A stretch of 64,000 nt of DNA, taken from positions 3,515,493 through 3,579,492 of the forward strand of contig NC_133287.1 in assembly GCF_005239225.2 (NCBI RefSeq), given 5' to 3'. This DNA comes from Populus alba. Taxonomy: Eukaryota; Streptophyta; Magnoliopsida; Malpighiales; Salicaceae. Of this stretch, positions 1-11,903 are shown piece by piece. Positions within the stretch are counted from its first letter, which is position 1. The number at the start of each line of letters is the position of its first letter. Both the position numbers and the translations under genes were made by a program. The notes beneath the pieces were generated by a model. The model saw only the letters and a program-made list of their open reading frames with translations, ran no database searches and was not told the origin of the DNA.

Positions 1-386
1 TTTTTATTTGAGTGGAGCAGTTCTCTGGGAGTGCTGAATTATATTTCCTTGGACACAAGGACAAATGGTCAAGAGGTGATTTACTAGGTTTTGGTACTCG
101 TGGTTCATAATATGGGAATGGTCGGACATTATTTTCAATTTAATTGTGGTGCTAGGGAATGAAACAAGTGAACTGCTTTGTTTATGATAAGATATGTTTC
201 TCTTGTATAATATGTTTCCATCAGAGATAAGAATCTGCGAAGGAATAAGCGCACTCATAAATTTTCTCTCTCTTGCCATATAACCATTCATATGTTTATT
301 TCAGTTGCGAATCCTCTGCCCTCTCTGCATGCGTGGATCTGCCTGTAATCTATTATACTTATCTAACATTATTGCTATTAATGCAG

Positions 387-533
387 TGCATAAGATGTTT
401 GCGGCAGACTTCGGCTTTGGCCTCCCCTGGTGCTGCAAATCCACCAGATCAAAATGAAAGAGAGGCTTGGTGGGTCAGCCGTTGGGCCTATGGCTGTCCG
501 ATGTGTGGGGGGACTTGGGTTCGAGTTGTATAG
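387..533 (+). CDS. MED16: MED16 (Mediator tail subunit 16), last coding exon of the first array copy
   Basis: Final coding exon of the plant Mediator subunit 16 (SFR6 in Arabidopsis), a nuclear coactivator tail subunit known for roles in cold, defence and iron-response transcription. The exon follows an acceptor (atgcag) and reads 48 residues starting CIRCLRQT and ending GTWVRVV, then TAG at 531-533. It carries two CxxC pairs (CIRC and CPMC) that resemble a zinc-binding end. The rest of this copy lies upstream of the window, so whether it is the full-length gene cannot be seen. It is the best candidate because the two downstream copies both lack the 5' half. The preceding exon in the other copies ends in phase 0 with VWYK, which fits. 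Identification rests on recognising the very conserved MED16 C-terminus. Confidence 0.88.
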   Translation, partial: CIRCLRQTSALASPGAANPPDQNEREAWWVSRWAYGCPMCGGTWVRVV

Positions 534-1329
534 ACGAGACTGCAATCACAAATGTTAATTAGATGGAGCTTTCCACTTCCATGACAATCAATTCAAGGTG
601 GTGCATGCACGACTGCAATGTTTATTAGCCTCGGCTTTCCACTTTCATGACAATCAATTCAGGGCAAGCTCATGCAGTAGCTGATGTTGAAGAAAGCAGC
701 ACTCTTTGATGGTAGTAAATTATATGTTCCTTTTTGTAGTTGCTGGTTGGAGCTTGGAAGTAAAGAGGGGCCGTTAGCCTTGCAGAAGTGGGAATCCGTC
801 CGTTCTTCCTATGCATCAGCTGTCTGGTGTTTATGTAACAGCGTTTAAGTTCCTCAGCTCGACAGCAACAGTTTTGGAAGGAAGGCTTGTGTTTTGGAAA
901 ATGTTCAGGAGAGCTCCATTAGTGAAGGTTCCCAGCATTTCACATAAAACATTTGCTTTTCCTTTTAATGGAAGTGACATTACCTGTACATTATAGATAC
1001 GAGAAATTGATCAGGATCGCAGGTGTGAATGTAATAGATCCATGTCTGTTTGAGACAACCTTATTTTTTCAAGTTGCAGCATCCAATAAAAAATGTCTAA
1101 TCTTGTAAACCCATCAAAGAGAGTCACATCCTGTCTTTGTGCAAAATATGAGCTTGTTGTTTTCATCAAACTATCAAATGTTTCATTGGTTGAGCACATG
1201 ACATGTTGTAGAACGAGAAATGAGATTCAAGAGGTTTCATTTAGGGATATGGCAATGGAATGGATGATCAGGGTGGAGCTGTATCTTGCTTACCCTGTAA
1301 TATCTGCATTCATTGATTACCCTGCTACT
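534..1329 (+). other. MED16 3' flank / probable 3'UTR and spacer
   Basis: No coding exon is recognised between the MED16 stop and the TRIM. The stretch is duplicated at 5755-6551 and 10974-11769 as part of the array. It contains an imperfect local duplication (539-606 and 611-675) that shares the phrase gactgcaat and a block around tgacaatcaattca. A short + ORF at 1093-1335 runs into the TRIM and has no recognisable family, so it is probably chance. Confidence 0.5.
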
Positions 1330-1463
1330 TGTTAGAGAATAATATAAATCATATCCTAGAACCTCACCTAACAGTTTAAGCTTTTGAGTTAAGATGGTTC
1401 TTTGACATGGCATCAGAGTCTTGATGACCCAGTGGTCATGAGTTCGAATCTCACCATCCCTAT
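1330..1463 (+). mobile_element. TRIM retrotransposon, 5' part only (LTR, PBS, start of internal region), cut by array junction
   Basis: The 78-bp LTR (1330-1407, TG...CA) and a primer-binding-site-like TGGCATCAGAG match the complete TRIM at 11770-12060. This copy has C where the other copies have T in the site. The internal region stops at TAT (1461-1463), where the sequence switches directly into a MED16 exon. The same truncated form occurs at 6552-6685. The missing 3' half shows that the duplication breakpoint lies inside the element. Confidence 0.85.
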
Positions 1464-4400
1464 GCTGCTGAGGATGGCATCGGTAAGAATAATTTGATTC
1501 TCCAGTTTTACCGTGGCTTATAGAAAAGAAAATATATTGAAGAACAATTTCTTCCCAAGGATTCCTATTCTAGATTTCTTTGCAAGTAATATGAATCCAT
1601 GGTAAGATCTTATGTTGATGGCTGGTTCTTCGTGTCTTTTCAGTTTCACTTAACAGTGTCATTGCAGTCTTGGATGCTGATTTTCATTCTCTTCCCTCTA
1701 CACAGCACAGGCAGCTGTATGGCCCTGTATGTTTTTCCGCGCTATTACCATCTCATCATTATTTCTTTTGAGATAGTCTGTCATTATGATATTTGGAATT
1801 ACAATATTGAAAGAACGCATCTAATTGTTTTTATGTTTGCAGTTCATTTCTCTGAAATTTTCCATGTCAAACTCTTTTTGTTATTTTTTTGGAAATAGTA
1901 CGTGCCATGGTGGCCCAATCCCCCCCCCCCCCAAAAAAAAAAAAAAAAAAAAAAAAAACAATTTCTAATTTTGACAGTTAGCAAGGGCATCTAGAATATT
2001 CTATTGCTGCTAGCCTAAGTCTTGTAAAATATTCGACTTGGACTGGACGTAGAATGGTCTTGTGGCACATTACATAATTTATGACATGTAATGTGCGCCT
2101 CATAAGCATACATGGTATATCGTTGCACATTATAACCCAAAAATCCCATGCAAGACATGCATCACAATCAAATTAGGAAATAAGATAAAATAGCATACTT
2201 TATTTCTCATCCCATTTGATTAACCTATGACATTGCTTTTCCTTTAATTTTGTGGTGACAATTCAAAGCTCCTGTTACTGGCTGTCCCATTTTCTAGAAT
2301 GCATTTGGCTGGGCAAGTAAACTTGTTTTTTAATGATGCAGAGTCTGGACAGGATAAAATGCAGGCTACTGGAAGGTACAAATGCTCAGGAGGTGAGGGC
2401 AATGGTTCTTGACATGCAAGCCAGGTTGCTGCTTGATATGCTTGGCAAAGGCATCGAGTCAGCTTTGATAAATCCTTCAGCATTAGTACCTGAACCATGG
2501 CAGGCTTCTGGCGAGACATTATCTGGCATTGATCCCGAAGCAATGACTGTTGAGCCAAACCTTGTTCTGAATATTCAGGTTTGCTCTTTTCTCTCTATTA
2601 TCTCATGTTAAGTTTTGGGTCCTGTTGAAGTTTTTATTACTGAAGATCTACTCCTACCAGCAAGATGTGGCTTACTCATGGCCTGATTGCCAGTGATAAG
2701 ATGCATATATCTGATACATTAAATGTGTGATGATGGTTGATTGGCTTGGGCTGTACCTTGGCTTTTATGGCCTGGAAACTGATGCCTGAACAAACAATAT
2801 ATGTGTGGCAGTTTAGGCTTGATAGTCTGCTGTATCCACTCAGACTGAGCTGGTTGGATATTTCCCTGCCTCCAGTCAGCTCAAACTTCTGCCCTTGTTG
2901 ATGCAGGCTTATTTGTTAATTTTCTCTAACTGTGGTAATTTCATGCAGGCTTATGTTGATGCAGTTCTTGATCTAGCTTCACATTTTATCACACGTCTAC
3001 GGCGTTATGCAAGTTTCTGTCGCACACTGGCCAGTCACGCTGTTACAGCAGGCGCAGGCAGTAACCGCAATACGGTGACTAGTCCTTCTCAAAGTTCGGC
3101 ATCACCCGCACCAAATCAGGGTTAGTATGCAGTGTCTAGTGTTCATCTTTTATAAAGGAGAAAGATAAAATTCCTTTATTCCATAATTTTGTGTTTGCTA
3201 GTTTTGTGGTGTCTGCCTTCAAAAGCTTGTGGAGTCCTGTAATATGATCTTTACTGCTTAAGAGGTTACTGCCATAGTCTCTGGGAAAATTCCATAAAAA
3301 CTCTTATATTCTTTCTCTCACTCTCTAATGGTTATTATGTTTAACACAGTCTTCTAATGCATTTTCTCCAGGTGGTCAAAGTGGCGGTACAAGTTCTACT
3401 GGAAGCACTCAGATGCAAGCTTGGGTACAAGGTGCCATTGCTAAGATTAGTAGCACAACTGATGGAGTGTCCACTGCAACACCAAACCCCATAAGTGGTC
3501 CATCTTCTTTCATGCCAATAAGCATCAATACTGGAACTTTTCCTGGAACCCCAGCAGTGAGGCTCATCGGTGACTGCCATTTCCTTCACAGATTATGCCA
3601 GCTTCTGCTTTTCTGTTTTTTCTTTCGGCGAACTCAACTACCTCGCTTTGCCGGAGGTACACAGAGAAATCCCACTGATACAAATGTGCATAAACCTCAG
3701 TCTGGTGCTCCTGGCAAGGTGGAGGAGATCAACTCTGTTTCTTCAAAGCCAGCACCAGCTGTCGTCAGGTCGGATGAAGGACAGGCAGTTCGAGGTAGTC
3801 AGGTAGTGCCTGGAGCTAAAGCAGTCGAAGAGGGACCTGCTGGCAGGCACAGGGTAGGCAATGGCAATGCTGGCCAAGGATACAGTTTTGAGGAGGTAGA
3901 AACTGGTGCACTTTAATTTCTTCTAGTCTTCACATGCTACAAATAATCTTCATTAGAATTTTGGTTTCTTATCTGGCTAAATGTATTCTTTCTGATCTAT
4001 GAACTGAGAAAAAAACTGCTTGACCTTCAAGTCAATTGCGTAGTTTTTAGGCATCCAAAAGGTTTTTGATAATTCTTTCGGTTAAGGAAACAATCAATCA
4101 ATCAGCAGTGGTACCCTAGATTAAGATAAAGGCTCACTCTTTGCCGCCATGTAGGTGACGGTCCTTTTCCTCATACTCATGGATCTGTGTCGGCGAACAG
4201 CATCTCTGGGACACCCATTGCCGGTTTCTCAAGTAGGAATCAGCAATATCCAGGTGCGGTTGCATTATATTGACGGCAATTATACTGTATTGCCAGAGGT
4301 TGTAGAAGCATCTCTTGGCCCGCATATGCAGGTATCTATGCTTATGATTTACTCCTGTAAATGAACTATTGGTTGTTTGGAAGTAGCTTTCTTTCTTTCG

Positions 4401-5754
4401 TGTTTCTTTTTTGATAGGGATAACCCTCCACTTTTCCTTCTGTATGTTTTTGGACAAACAACTGTTTTGTTAACTTTATGTAACATTTTGTTGTGGAATC
4501 AACAGAACATGCCACGACCCAGAGGTGCAGATGCTGCTGGTCTGTTACTCCGAGAGTTAGAACTACACCCTCCATCTGAAGAGTGGCACAGGCGGAATAT
4601 GTTTGGTGGACCCTGGTCTGATCCAGAGGATATGGGTTCAGACGATACTTCTAAGCATAACTCCACAAATTCACTTGATTTTAGCTCACTGGAAAATTGT
4701 GATGTTTATTACGGAGCTCATGGCCTGTGGCCAAGGAAGCGCAGACTGTCTGAAAGAGATGCAGCTGTTGGCTTGAACACCTCTGCAGGCCTGGGAGCAT
4801 ATCTTGGCATAATGGGTTCTCGAAGAGATGTTGTTACTGCAGTGTGGAAGACTGGTCTTGAAGGCGTTTGGTACAAGGTCACTCCATTTTTCTTCTCCCT
4901 CTCTTATTTGATTTTTTTGTTTGTTTGGATCTTGTCAGTTATTTTTATTTTTGTTAGTCAGCCATCTTTTCTGTAGGATTACTGAATTAAAAAGGAAAAT
5001 CCATTTTTATGTGATTGGTAAGTTTGTGTCATGTTCCTAGAAGAAGGTACTCAACATAATTAAGCCTTGAAGTGAATTTAGTGGTTGCAAGCTAGTGAAT
5101 TATATTCCCCTGTTATCCCCTACACACTGCTGCATCCATCACAAGATTTCTTAAAACCCAATTTCCTTTACTCCCCAGCTCACATAAGAGGAGGACCAAC
5201 CATGATTACTCACGGATCCCATTTTTATTTGAGTGGAGCAGTTCTCTGGGAGTGCTGAATTATATTTCCTTGGACACAAGGACAAATGGTCAAGAGGTGA
5301 TTTACTAGGTTTTGGTACTCGTGGTTCATAATATGGGAATGGTCGGACATTATTTTCAATTTAATTGTGGTGCTAGGGAATGAAACAAGTGAACTGCTTT
5401 GTTTATGATAAGATATGTTTCTCTTGTATAATATGTTTCCATCAGAGATAAGAATCTGCGAAGGAATAAGCGCACTCATAAATTTTCTCTCTCTTGCCAT
5501 ATAACCATTCATATGTTTATTTCAGTTGCGAATCCTCTGCCCTCTCTGCATGCGTGGATCTGCCTGTAATCTATTATACTTATCTAACATTATTGCTATT
5601 AATGCAGTGCATAAGATGTTTGCGGCAGACTTCGGCTTTGGCCTCCCCTGGTGCTGCAAATCCACCAGATCAAAATGAAAGAGAGGCTTGGTGGGTCAGC
5701 CGTTGGGCCTATGGCTGTCCGATGTGTGGGGGGACTTGGGTTCGAGTTGTATAG
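1461..5754 (+). pseudogene. MED16: MED16 copy 2, 5'-truncated (C-terminal ~577 codons)
   Basis: Coding blocks in order: 1461-1482 (broken exon, frame YAAEDGI), 1644-1726, 2342-2578, 2949-3120, 3372-3895, 4155-4331, 4506-4877 and 5608-5754. All have canonical GT/AG borders and join without frameshift to a 577-residue reading frame ending in the normal stop. Recognisable MED16 stretches include SLDRIKCRLLEG, VRLIGDCHFLHRLCQ, IQVRLHYIDGNYTVLPEV and GLWPRKRRLSERDAA. Full MED16 is about 1,250-1,300 residues by family knowledge, so roughly the N-terminal half, including the beta-propeller, is absent. The frame runs upstream into TRIM sequence and hits a stop with no in-frame ATG, so no normal start exists. 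It could be transcribed by read-through or from the adjacent LTR, but nothing in the sequence proves expression. Called a partial gene copy; its coding part has not decayed. Confidence 0.85.
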
Positions 5755-6685
5755 ACGAGACTGCAATCACAAATGTTAATTAGATGGAGCTTTCCACTTC
5801 CATGACAATCAATTCAAGGTGGTGCATGCACGACTGCAATGTTTATTAGCCTCGGCTTTCCACTTTCATGACAATCAATTCAGGGCAAGCTCATGCAGTA
5901 GCTGATGTTGAAGAAAGCAGCACTCTTTGATGGTAGTAAATTATATGTTCCTTTTTGTAGTTGCTGGTTGGAGCTTGGAAGTAAAGAGGGGCCGTTAGCC
6001 TTGCAGAAGTGGGAATCCGTCCGTTCTTCCTATGCATCAGCTGTCTGGTGTTTATGTAACAGCGTTTAAGTTCCTCAGCTCGACAGCAACAGTTTTGGAA
6101 GGAAGGCTTGTGTTTTTGGAAAATGTTCAGGAGAGCTCCATTAGTGAAGGTTCCCAGCATTTCACATAAAACATTTGCTTTTCCTTTTAATGGAAGTGAC
6201 ATTACCTGTACATTATAGATACGAGAAATTGATCAGGATCGCAGGTGTGAATGTAATAGATCCATGTCTGTTTGAGACAACCTTATTTTTTCAAGTTGCA
6301 GCATCCAATAAAAAATGTCTAATCTTGTAAACCCATCAAAGAGAGTCACATCCTGTCTTTGTGCAAAATATGAGCTTGTTGTTTTCATCAAACTATCAAA
6401 TGTTTCATTGGTTGAGCACATGACATGTTGTAGAACGAGAAATGAGATTCAAGAGGTTTCATTTAGGGATATGGCAATGGAATGGATGATCAGGGTGGAG
6501 CTGTATCTTGCTTACCCTGTAATATCTGCATTCATTGATTACCCTGCTACTTGTTAGAGAATAATATAAATCATATCCTAGAACCTCACCTAACAGTTTA
6601 AGCTTTTGAGTTAAGATGGTTCTTTGACATGGTATCAGAGTCTTGATGACCCAGTGGTCATGAGTTCGAATCTCACCATCCCTAT
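1464..6685 (+). repeat. Tandem array unit 2 (5222 bp)
   Basis: Head-to-tail unit running from the broken MED16 exon to the middle of the next TRIM. It is nearly identical to the next unit at 6686-11903 (5218 bp) and to the part of the first unit visible at 1-1463. Differences seen by eye are few: the homopolymer C/A tract near 1921/7142, one extra T near 6115, one T fewer near 8370, one T fewer near 10368, and a C/T in the PBS-like site. Confidence 0.92.
6552..6685 (+). mobile_element. TRIM retrotransposon, second truncated copy
   Basis: LTR at 6552-6629 followed by the canonical plant initiator-Met primer-binding sequence TGGTATCAGAG and the first part of the internal region. It stops at 6683-6685 (TAT), then continues into the MED16 exon exactly as at 1461. 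The identical breakpoint shows that one junction was copied, not made twice. Confidence 0.85.
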
Positions 6686-9600
6686 GCTGCTGAGGATGGC
6701 ATCGGTAAGAATAATTTGATTCTCCAGTTTTACCGTGGCTTATAGAAAAGAAAATATATTGAAGAACAATTTCTTCCCAAGGATTCCTATTCTAGATTTC
6801 TTTGCAAGTAATATGAATCCATGGTAAGATCTTATGTTGATGGCTGGTTCTTCGTGTCTTTTCAGTTTCACTTAACAGTGTCATTGCAGTCTTGGATGCT
6901 GATTTTCATTCTCTTCCCTCTACACAGCACAGGCAGCTGTATGGCCCTGTATGTTTTTCCGCGCTATTACCATCTCATCATTATTTCTTTTGAGATAGTC
7001 TGTCATTATGATATTTGGAATTACAATATTGAAAGAACGCATCTAATTGTTTTTATGTTTGCAGTTCATTTCTCTGAAATTTTCCATGTCAAACTCTTTT
7101 TGTTATTTTTTTGGAAATAGTACGTGCCATGGTGGCCCAATCCCCCCCCCCCCCCAAAAAAAAAAAAAAAAAAAAAAAACAATTTCTAATTTTGACAGTT
7201 AGCAAGGGCATCTAGAATATTCTATTGCTGCTAGCCTAAGTCTTGTAAAATATTCGACTTGGACTGGACGTAGAATGGTCTTGTGGCACATTACATAATT
7301 TATGACATGTAATGTGCGCCTCATAAGCATACATGGTATATCGTTGCACATTATAACCCAAAAATCCCATGCAAGACATGCATCACAATCAAATTAGGAA
7401 ATAAGATAAAATAGCATACTTTATTTCTCATCCCATTTGATTAACCTATGACATTGCTTTTCCTTTAATTTTGTGGTGACAATTCAAAGCTCCTGTTACT
7501 GGCTGTCCCATTTTCTAGAATGCATTTGGCTGGGCAAGTAAACTTGTTTTTTAATGATGCAGAGTCTGGACAGGATAAAATGCAGGCTACTGGAAGGTAC
7601 AAATGCTCAGGAGGTGAGGGCAATGGTTCTTGACATGCAAGCCAGGTTGCTGCTTGATATGCTTGGCAAAGGCATCGAGTCAGCTTTGATAAATCCTTCA
7701 GCATTAGTACCTGAACCATGGCAGGCTTCTGGCGAGACATTATCTGGCATTGATCCCGAAGCAATGACTGTTGAGCCAAACCTTGTTCTGAATATTCAGG
7801 TTTGCTCTTTTCTCTCTATTATCTCATGTTAAGTTTTGGGTCCTGTTGAAGTTTTTATTACTGAAGATCTACTCCTACCAGCAAGATGTGGCTTACTCAT
7901 GGCCTGATTGCCAGTGATAAGATGCATATATCTGATACATTAAATGTGTGATGATGGTTGATTGGCTTGGGCTGTACCTTGGCTTTTATGGCCTGGAAAC
8001 TGATGCCTGAACAAACAATATATGTGTGGCAGTTTAGGCTTGATAGTCTGCTGTATCCACTCAGACTGAGCTGGTTGGATATTTCCCTGCCTCCAGTCAG
8101 CTCAAACTTCTGCCCTTGTTGATGCAGGCTTATTTGTTAATTTTCTCTAACTGTGGTAATTTCATGCAGGCTTATGTTGATGCAGTTCTTGATCTAGCTT
8201 CACATTTTATCACACGTCTACGGCGTTATGCAAGTTTCTGTCGCACACTGGCCAGTCACGCTGTTACAGCAGGCGCAGGCAGTAACCGCAATACGGTGAC
8301 TAGTCCTTCTCAAAGTTCGGCATCACCCGCACCAAATCAGGGTTAGTATGCAGTGTCTAGTGTTCATCTTTATAAAGGAGAAAGATAAAATTCCTTTATT
8401 CCATAATTTTGTGTTTGCTAGTTTTGTGGTGTCTGCCTTCAAAAGCTTGTGGAGTCCTGTAATATGATCTTTACTGCTTAAGAGGTTACTGCCATAGTCT
8501 CTGGGAAAATTCCATAAAAACTCTTATATTCTTTCTCTCACTCTCTAATGGTTATTATGTTTAACACAGTCTTCTAATGCATTTTCTCCAGGTGGTCAAA
8601 GTGGCGGTACAAGTTCTACTGGAAGCACTCAGATGCAAGCTTGGGTACAAGGTGCCATTGCTAAGATTAGTAGCACAACTGATGGAGTGTCCACTGCAAC
8701 ACCAAACCCCATAAGTGGTCCATCTTCTTTCATGCCAATAAGCATCAATACTGGAACTTTTCCTGGAACCCCAGCAGTGAGGCTCATCGGTGACTGCCAT
8801 TTCCTTCACAGATTATGCCAGCTTCTGCTTTTCTGTTTTTTCTTTCGGCGAACTCAACTACCTCGCTTTGCCGGAGGTACACAGAGAAATCCCACTGATA
8901 CAAATGTGCATAAACCTCAGTCTGGTGCTCCTGGCAAGGTGGAGGAGATCAACTCTGTTTCTTCAAAGCCAGCACCAGCTGTCGTCAGGTCGGATGAAGG
9001 ACAGGCAGTTCGAGGTAGTCAGGTAGTGCCTGGAGCTAAAGCAGTCGAAGAGGGACCTGCTGGCAGGCACAGGGTAGGCAATGGCAATGCTGGCCAAGGA
9101 TACAGTTTTGAGGAGGTAGAAACTGGTGCACTTTAATTTCTTCTAGTCTTCACATGCTACAAATAATCTTCATTAGAATTTTGGTTTCTTATCTGGCTAA
9201 ATGTATTCTTTCTGATCTATGAACTGAGAAAAAAACTGCTTGACCTTCAAGTCAATTGCGTAGTTTTTAGGCATCCAAAAGGTTTTTGATAATTCTTTCG
9301 GTTAAGGAAACAATCAATCAATCAGCAGTGGTACCCTAGATTAAGATAAAGGCTCACTCTTTGCCGCCATGTAGGTGACGGTCCTTTTCCTCATACTCAT
9401 GGATCTGTGTCGGCGAACAGCATCTCTGGGACACCCATTGCCGGTTTCTCAAGTAGGAATCAGCAATATCCAGGTGCGGTTGCATTATATTGACGGCAAT
9501 TATACTGTATTGCCAGAGGTTGTAGAAGCATCTCTTGGCCCGCATATGCAGGTATCTATGCTTATGATTTACTCCTGTAAATGAACTATTGGTTGTTTGG

Positions 9601-10973
9601 AAGTAGCTTTCTTTCTTTCGTGTTTCTTTTTTGATAGGGATAACCCTCCACTTTTCCTTCTGTATGTTTTTGGACAAACAACTGTTTTGTTAACTTTATG
9701 TAACATTTTGTTGTGGAATCAACAGAACATGCCACGACCCAGAGGTGCAGATGCTGCTGGTCTGTTACTCCGAGAGTTAGAACTACACCCTCCATCTGAA
9801 GAGTGGCACAGGCGGAATATGTTTGGTGGACCCTGGTCTGATCCAGAGGATATGGGTTCAGACGATACTTCTAAGCATAACTCCACAAATTCACTTGATT
9901 TTAGCTCACTGGAAAATTGTGATGTTTATTACGGAGCTCATGGCCTGTGGCCAAGGAAGCGCAGACTGTCTGAAAGAGATGCAGCTGTTGGCTTGAACAC
10001 CTCTGCAGGCCTGGGAGCATATCTTGGCATAATGGGTTCTCGAAGAGATGTTGTTACTGCAGTGTGGAAGACTGGTCTTGAAGGCGTTTGGTACAAGGTC
10101 ACTCCATTTTTCTTCTCCCTCTCTTATTTGATTTTTTTGTTTGTTTGGATCTTGTCAGTTATTTTTATTTTTGTTAGTCAGCCATCTTTTCTGTAGGATT
10201 ACTGAATTAAAAAGGAAAATCCATTTTTATGTGATTGGTAAGTTTGTGTCATGTTCCTAGAAGAAGGTACTCAACATAATTAAGCCTTGAAGTGAATTTA
10301 GTGGTTGCAAGCTAGTGAATTATATTCCCCTGTTATCCCCTACACACTGCTGCATCCATCACAAGATTCTTAAAACCCAATTTCCTTTACTCCCCAGCTC
10401 ACATAAGAGGAGGACCAACCATGATTACTCACGGATCCCATTTTTATTTGAGTGGAGCAGTTCTCTGGGAGTGCTGAATTATATTTCCTTGGACACAAGG
10501 ACAAATGGTCAAGAGGTGATTTACTAGGTTTTGGTACTCGTGGTTCATAATATGGGAATGGTCGGACATTATTTTCAATTTAATTGTGGTGCTAGGGAAT
10601 GAAACAAGTGAACTGCTTTGTTTATGATAAGATATGTTTCTCTTGTATAATATGTTTCCATCAGAGATAAGAATCTGCGAAGGAATAAGCGCACTCATAA
10701 ATTTTCTCTCTCTTGCCATATAACCATTCATATGTTTATTTCAGTTGCGAATCCTCTGCCCTCTCTGCATGCGTGGATCTGCCTGTAATCTATTATACTT
10801 ATCTAACATTATTGCTATTAATGCAGTGCATAAGATGTTTGCGGCAGACTTCGGCTTTGGCCTCCCCTGGTGCTGCAAATCCACCAGATCAAAATGAAAG
10901 AGAGGCTTGGTGGGTCAGCCGTTGGGCCTATGGCTGTCCGATGTGTGGGGGGACTTGGGTTCGAGTTGTATAG
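6683..10973 (+). pseudogene. MED16: MED16 copy 3, 5'-truncated
   Basis: Same structure as the copy at 1461-5754, with exons at 6683-6704, 6866-6948, 7563-7799, 8170-8341, 8592-9115, 9375-9551, 9726-10097 and 10827-10973 (stop TAG 10971-10973). Every splice site and the open frame are preserved. No substitution that changes the frame was seen against copy 2. It lacks the N-terminal half and any in-frame start. The preserved frame more likely reflects very recent origin than selection. If expressed, the product would be the MED16 C-terminal region with its CxxC pairs. Confidence 0.84.
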
Positions 10974-11903
10974 ACGAGACTGCAATCACAAATGTTAATT
11001 AGATGGAGCTTTCCACTTCCATGACAATCAATTCAAGGTGGTGCATGCACGACTGCAATGTTTATTAGCCTCGGCTTTCCACTTTCATGACAATCAATTC
11101 AGGGCAAGCTCATGCAGTAGCTGATGTTGAAGAAAGCAGCACTCTTTGATGGTAGTAAATTATATGTTCCTTTTTGTAGTTGCTGGTTGGAGCTTGGAAG
11201 TAAAGAGGGGCCGTTAGCCTTGCAGAAGTGGGAATCCGTCCGTTCTTCCTATGCATCAGCTGTCTGGTGTTTATGTAACAGCGTTTAAGTTCCTCAGCTC
11301 GACAGCAACAGTTTTGGAAGGAAGGCTTGTGTTTTGGAAAATGTTCAGGAGAGCTCCATTAGTGAAGGTTCCCAGCATTTCACATAAAACATTTGCTTTT
11401 CCTTTTAATGGAAGTGACATTACCTGTACATTATAGATACGAGAAATTGATCAGGATCGCAGGTGTGAATGTAATAGATCCATGTCTGTTTGAGACAACC
11501 TTATTTTTTCAAGTTGCAGCATCCAATAAAAAATGTCTAATCTTGTAAACCCATCAAAGAGAGTCACATCCTGTCTTTGTGCAAAATATGAGCTTGTTGT
11601 TTTCATCAAACTATCAAATGTTTCATTGGTTGAGCACATGACATGTTGTAGAACGAGAAATGAGATTCAAGAGGTTTCATTTAGGGATATGGCAATGGAA
11701 TGGATGATCAGGGTGGAGCTGTATCTTGCTTACCCTGTAATATCTGCATTCATTGATTACCCTGCTACTTGTTAGAGAATAATATAAATCATATCCTAGA
11801 ACCTCACCTAACAGTTTAAGCTTTTGAGTTAAGATGGTTCTTTGACATGGTATCAGAGTCTTGATGACCCAGTGGTCATGAGTTCGAATCTCACCATCCC
11901 TAT
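6686..11903 (+). repeat. Tandem array unit 3 (5218 bp)
   Basis: Last full unit of the MED16 array. Similarity to the other units ends at 11903, where this copy continues into the rest of the TRIM instead of switching to MED16. This identifies 11904 onward as the original downstream flank. Confidence 0.92.

Noticed and set aside
1921..1960. Poly-C followed by poly-A tract considered as a retroposon tail
   Set aside because: It lies inside a MED16 intron with no element body or target duplication visible. It is a simple homopolymer tract that varies by a few bases between copies.
1..11903. Direct repeats considered as a satellite or CRISPR-like array
   Set aside because: The repeated unit is a 5.2-kb segment with gene exons and introns in a plant genome, so it is a segmental tandem duplication.
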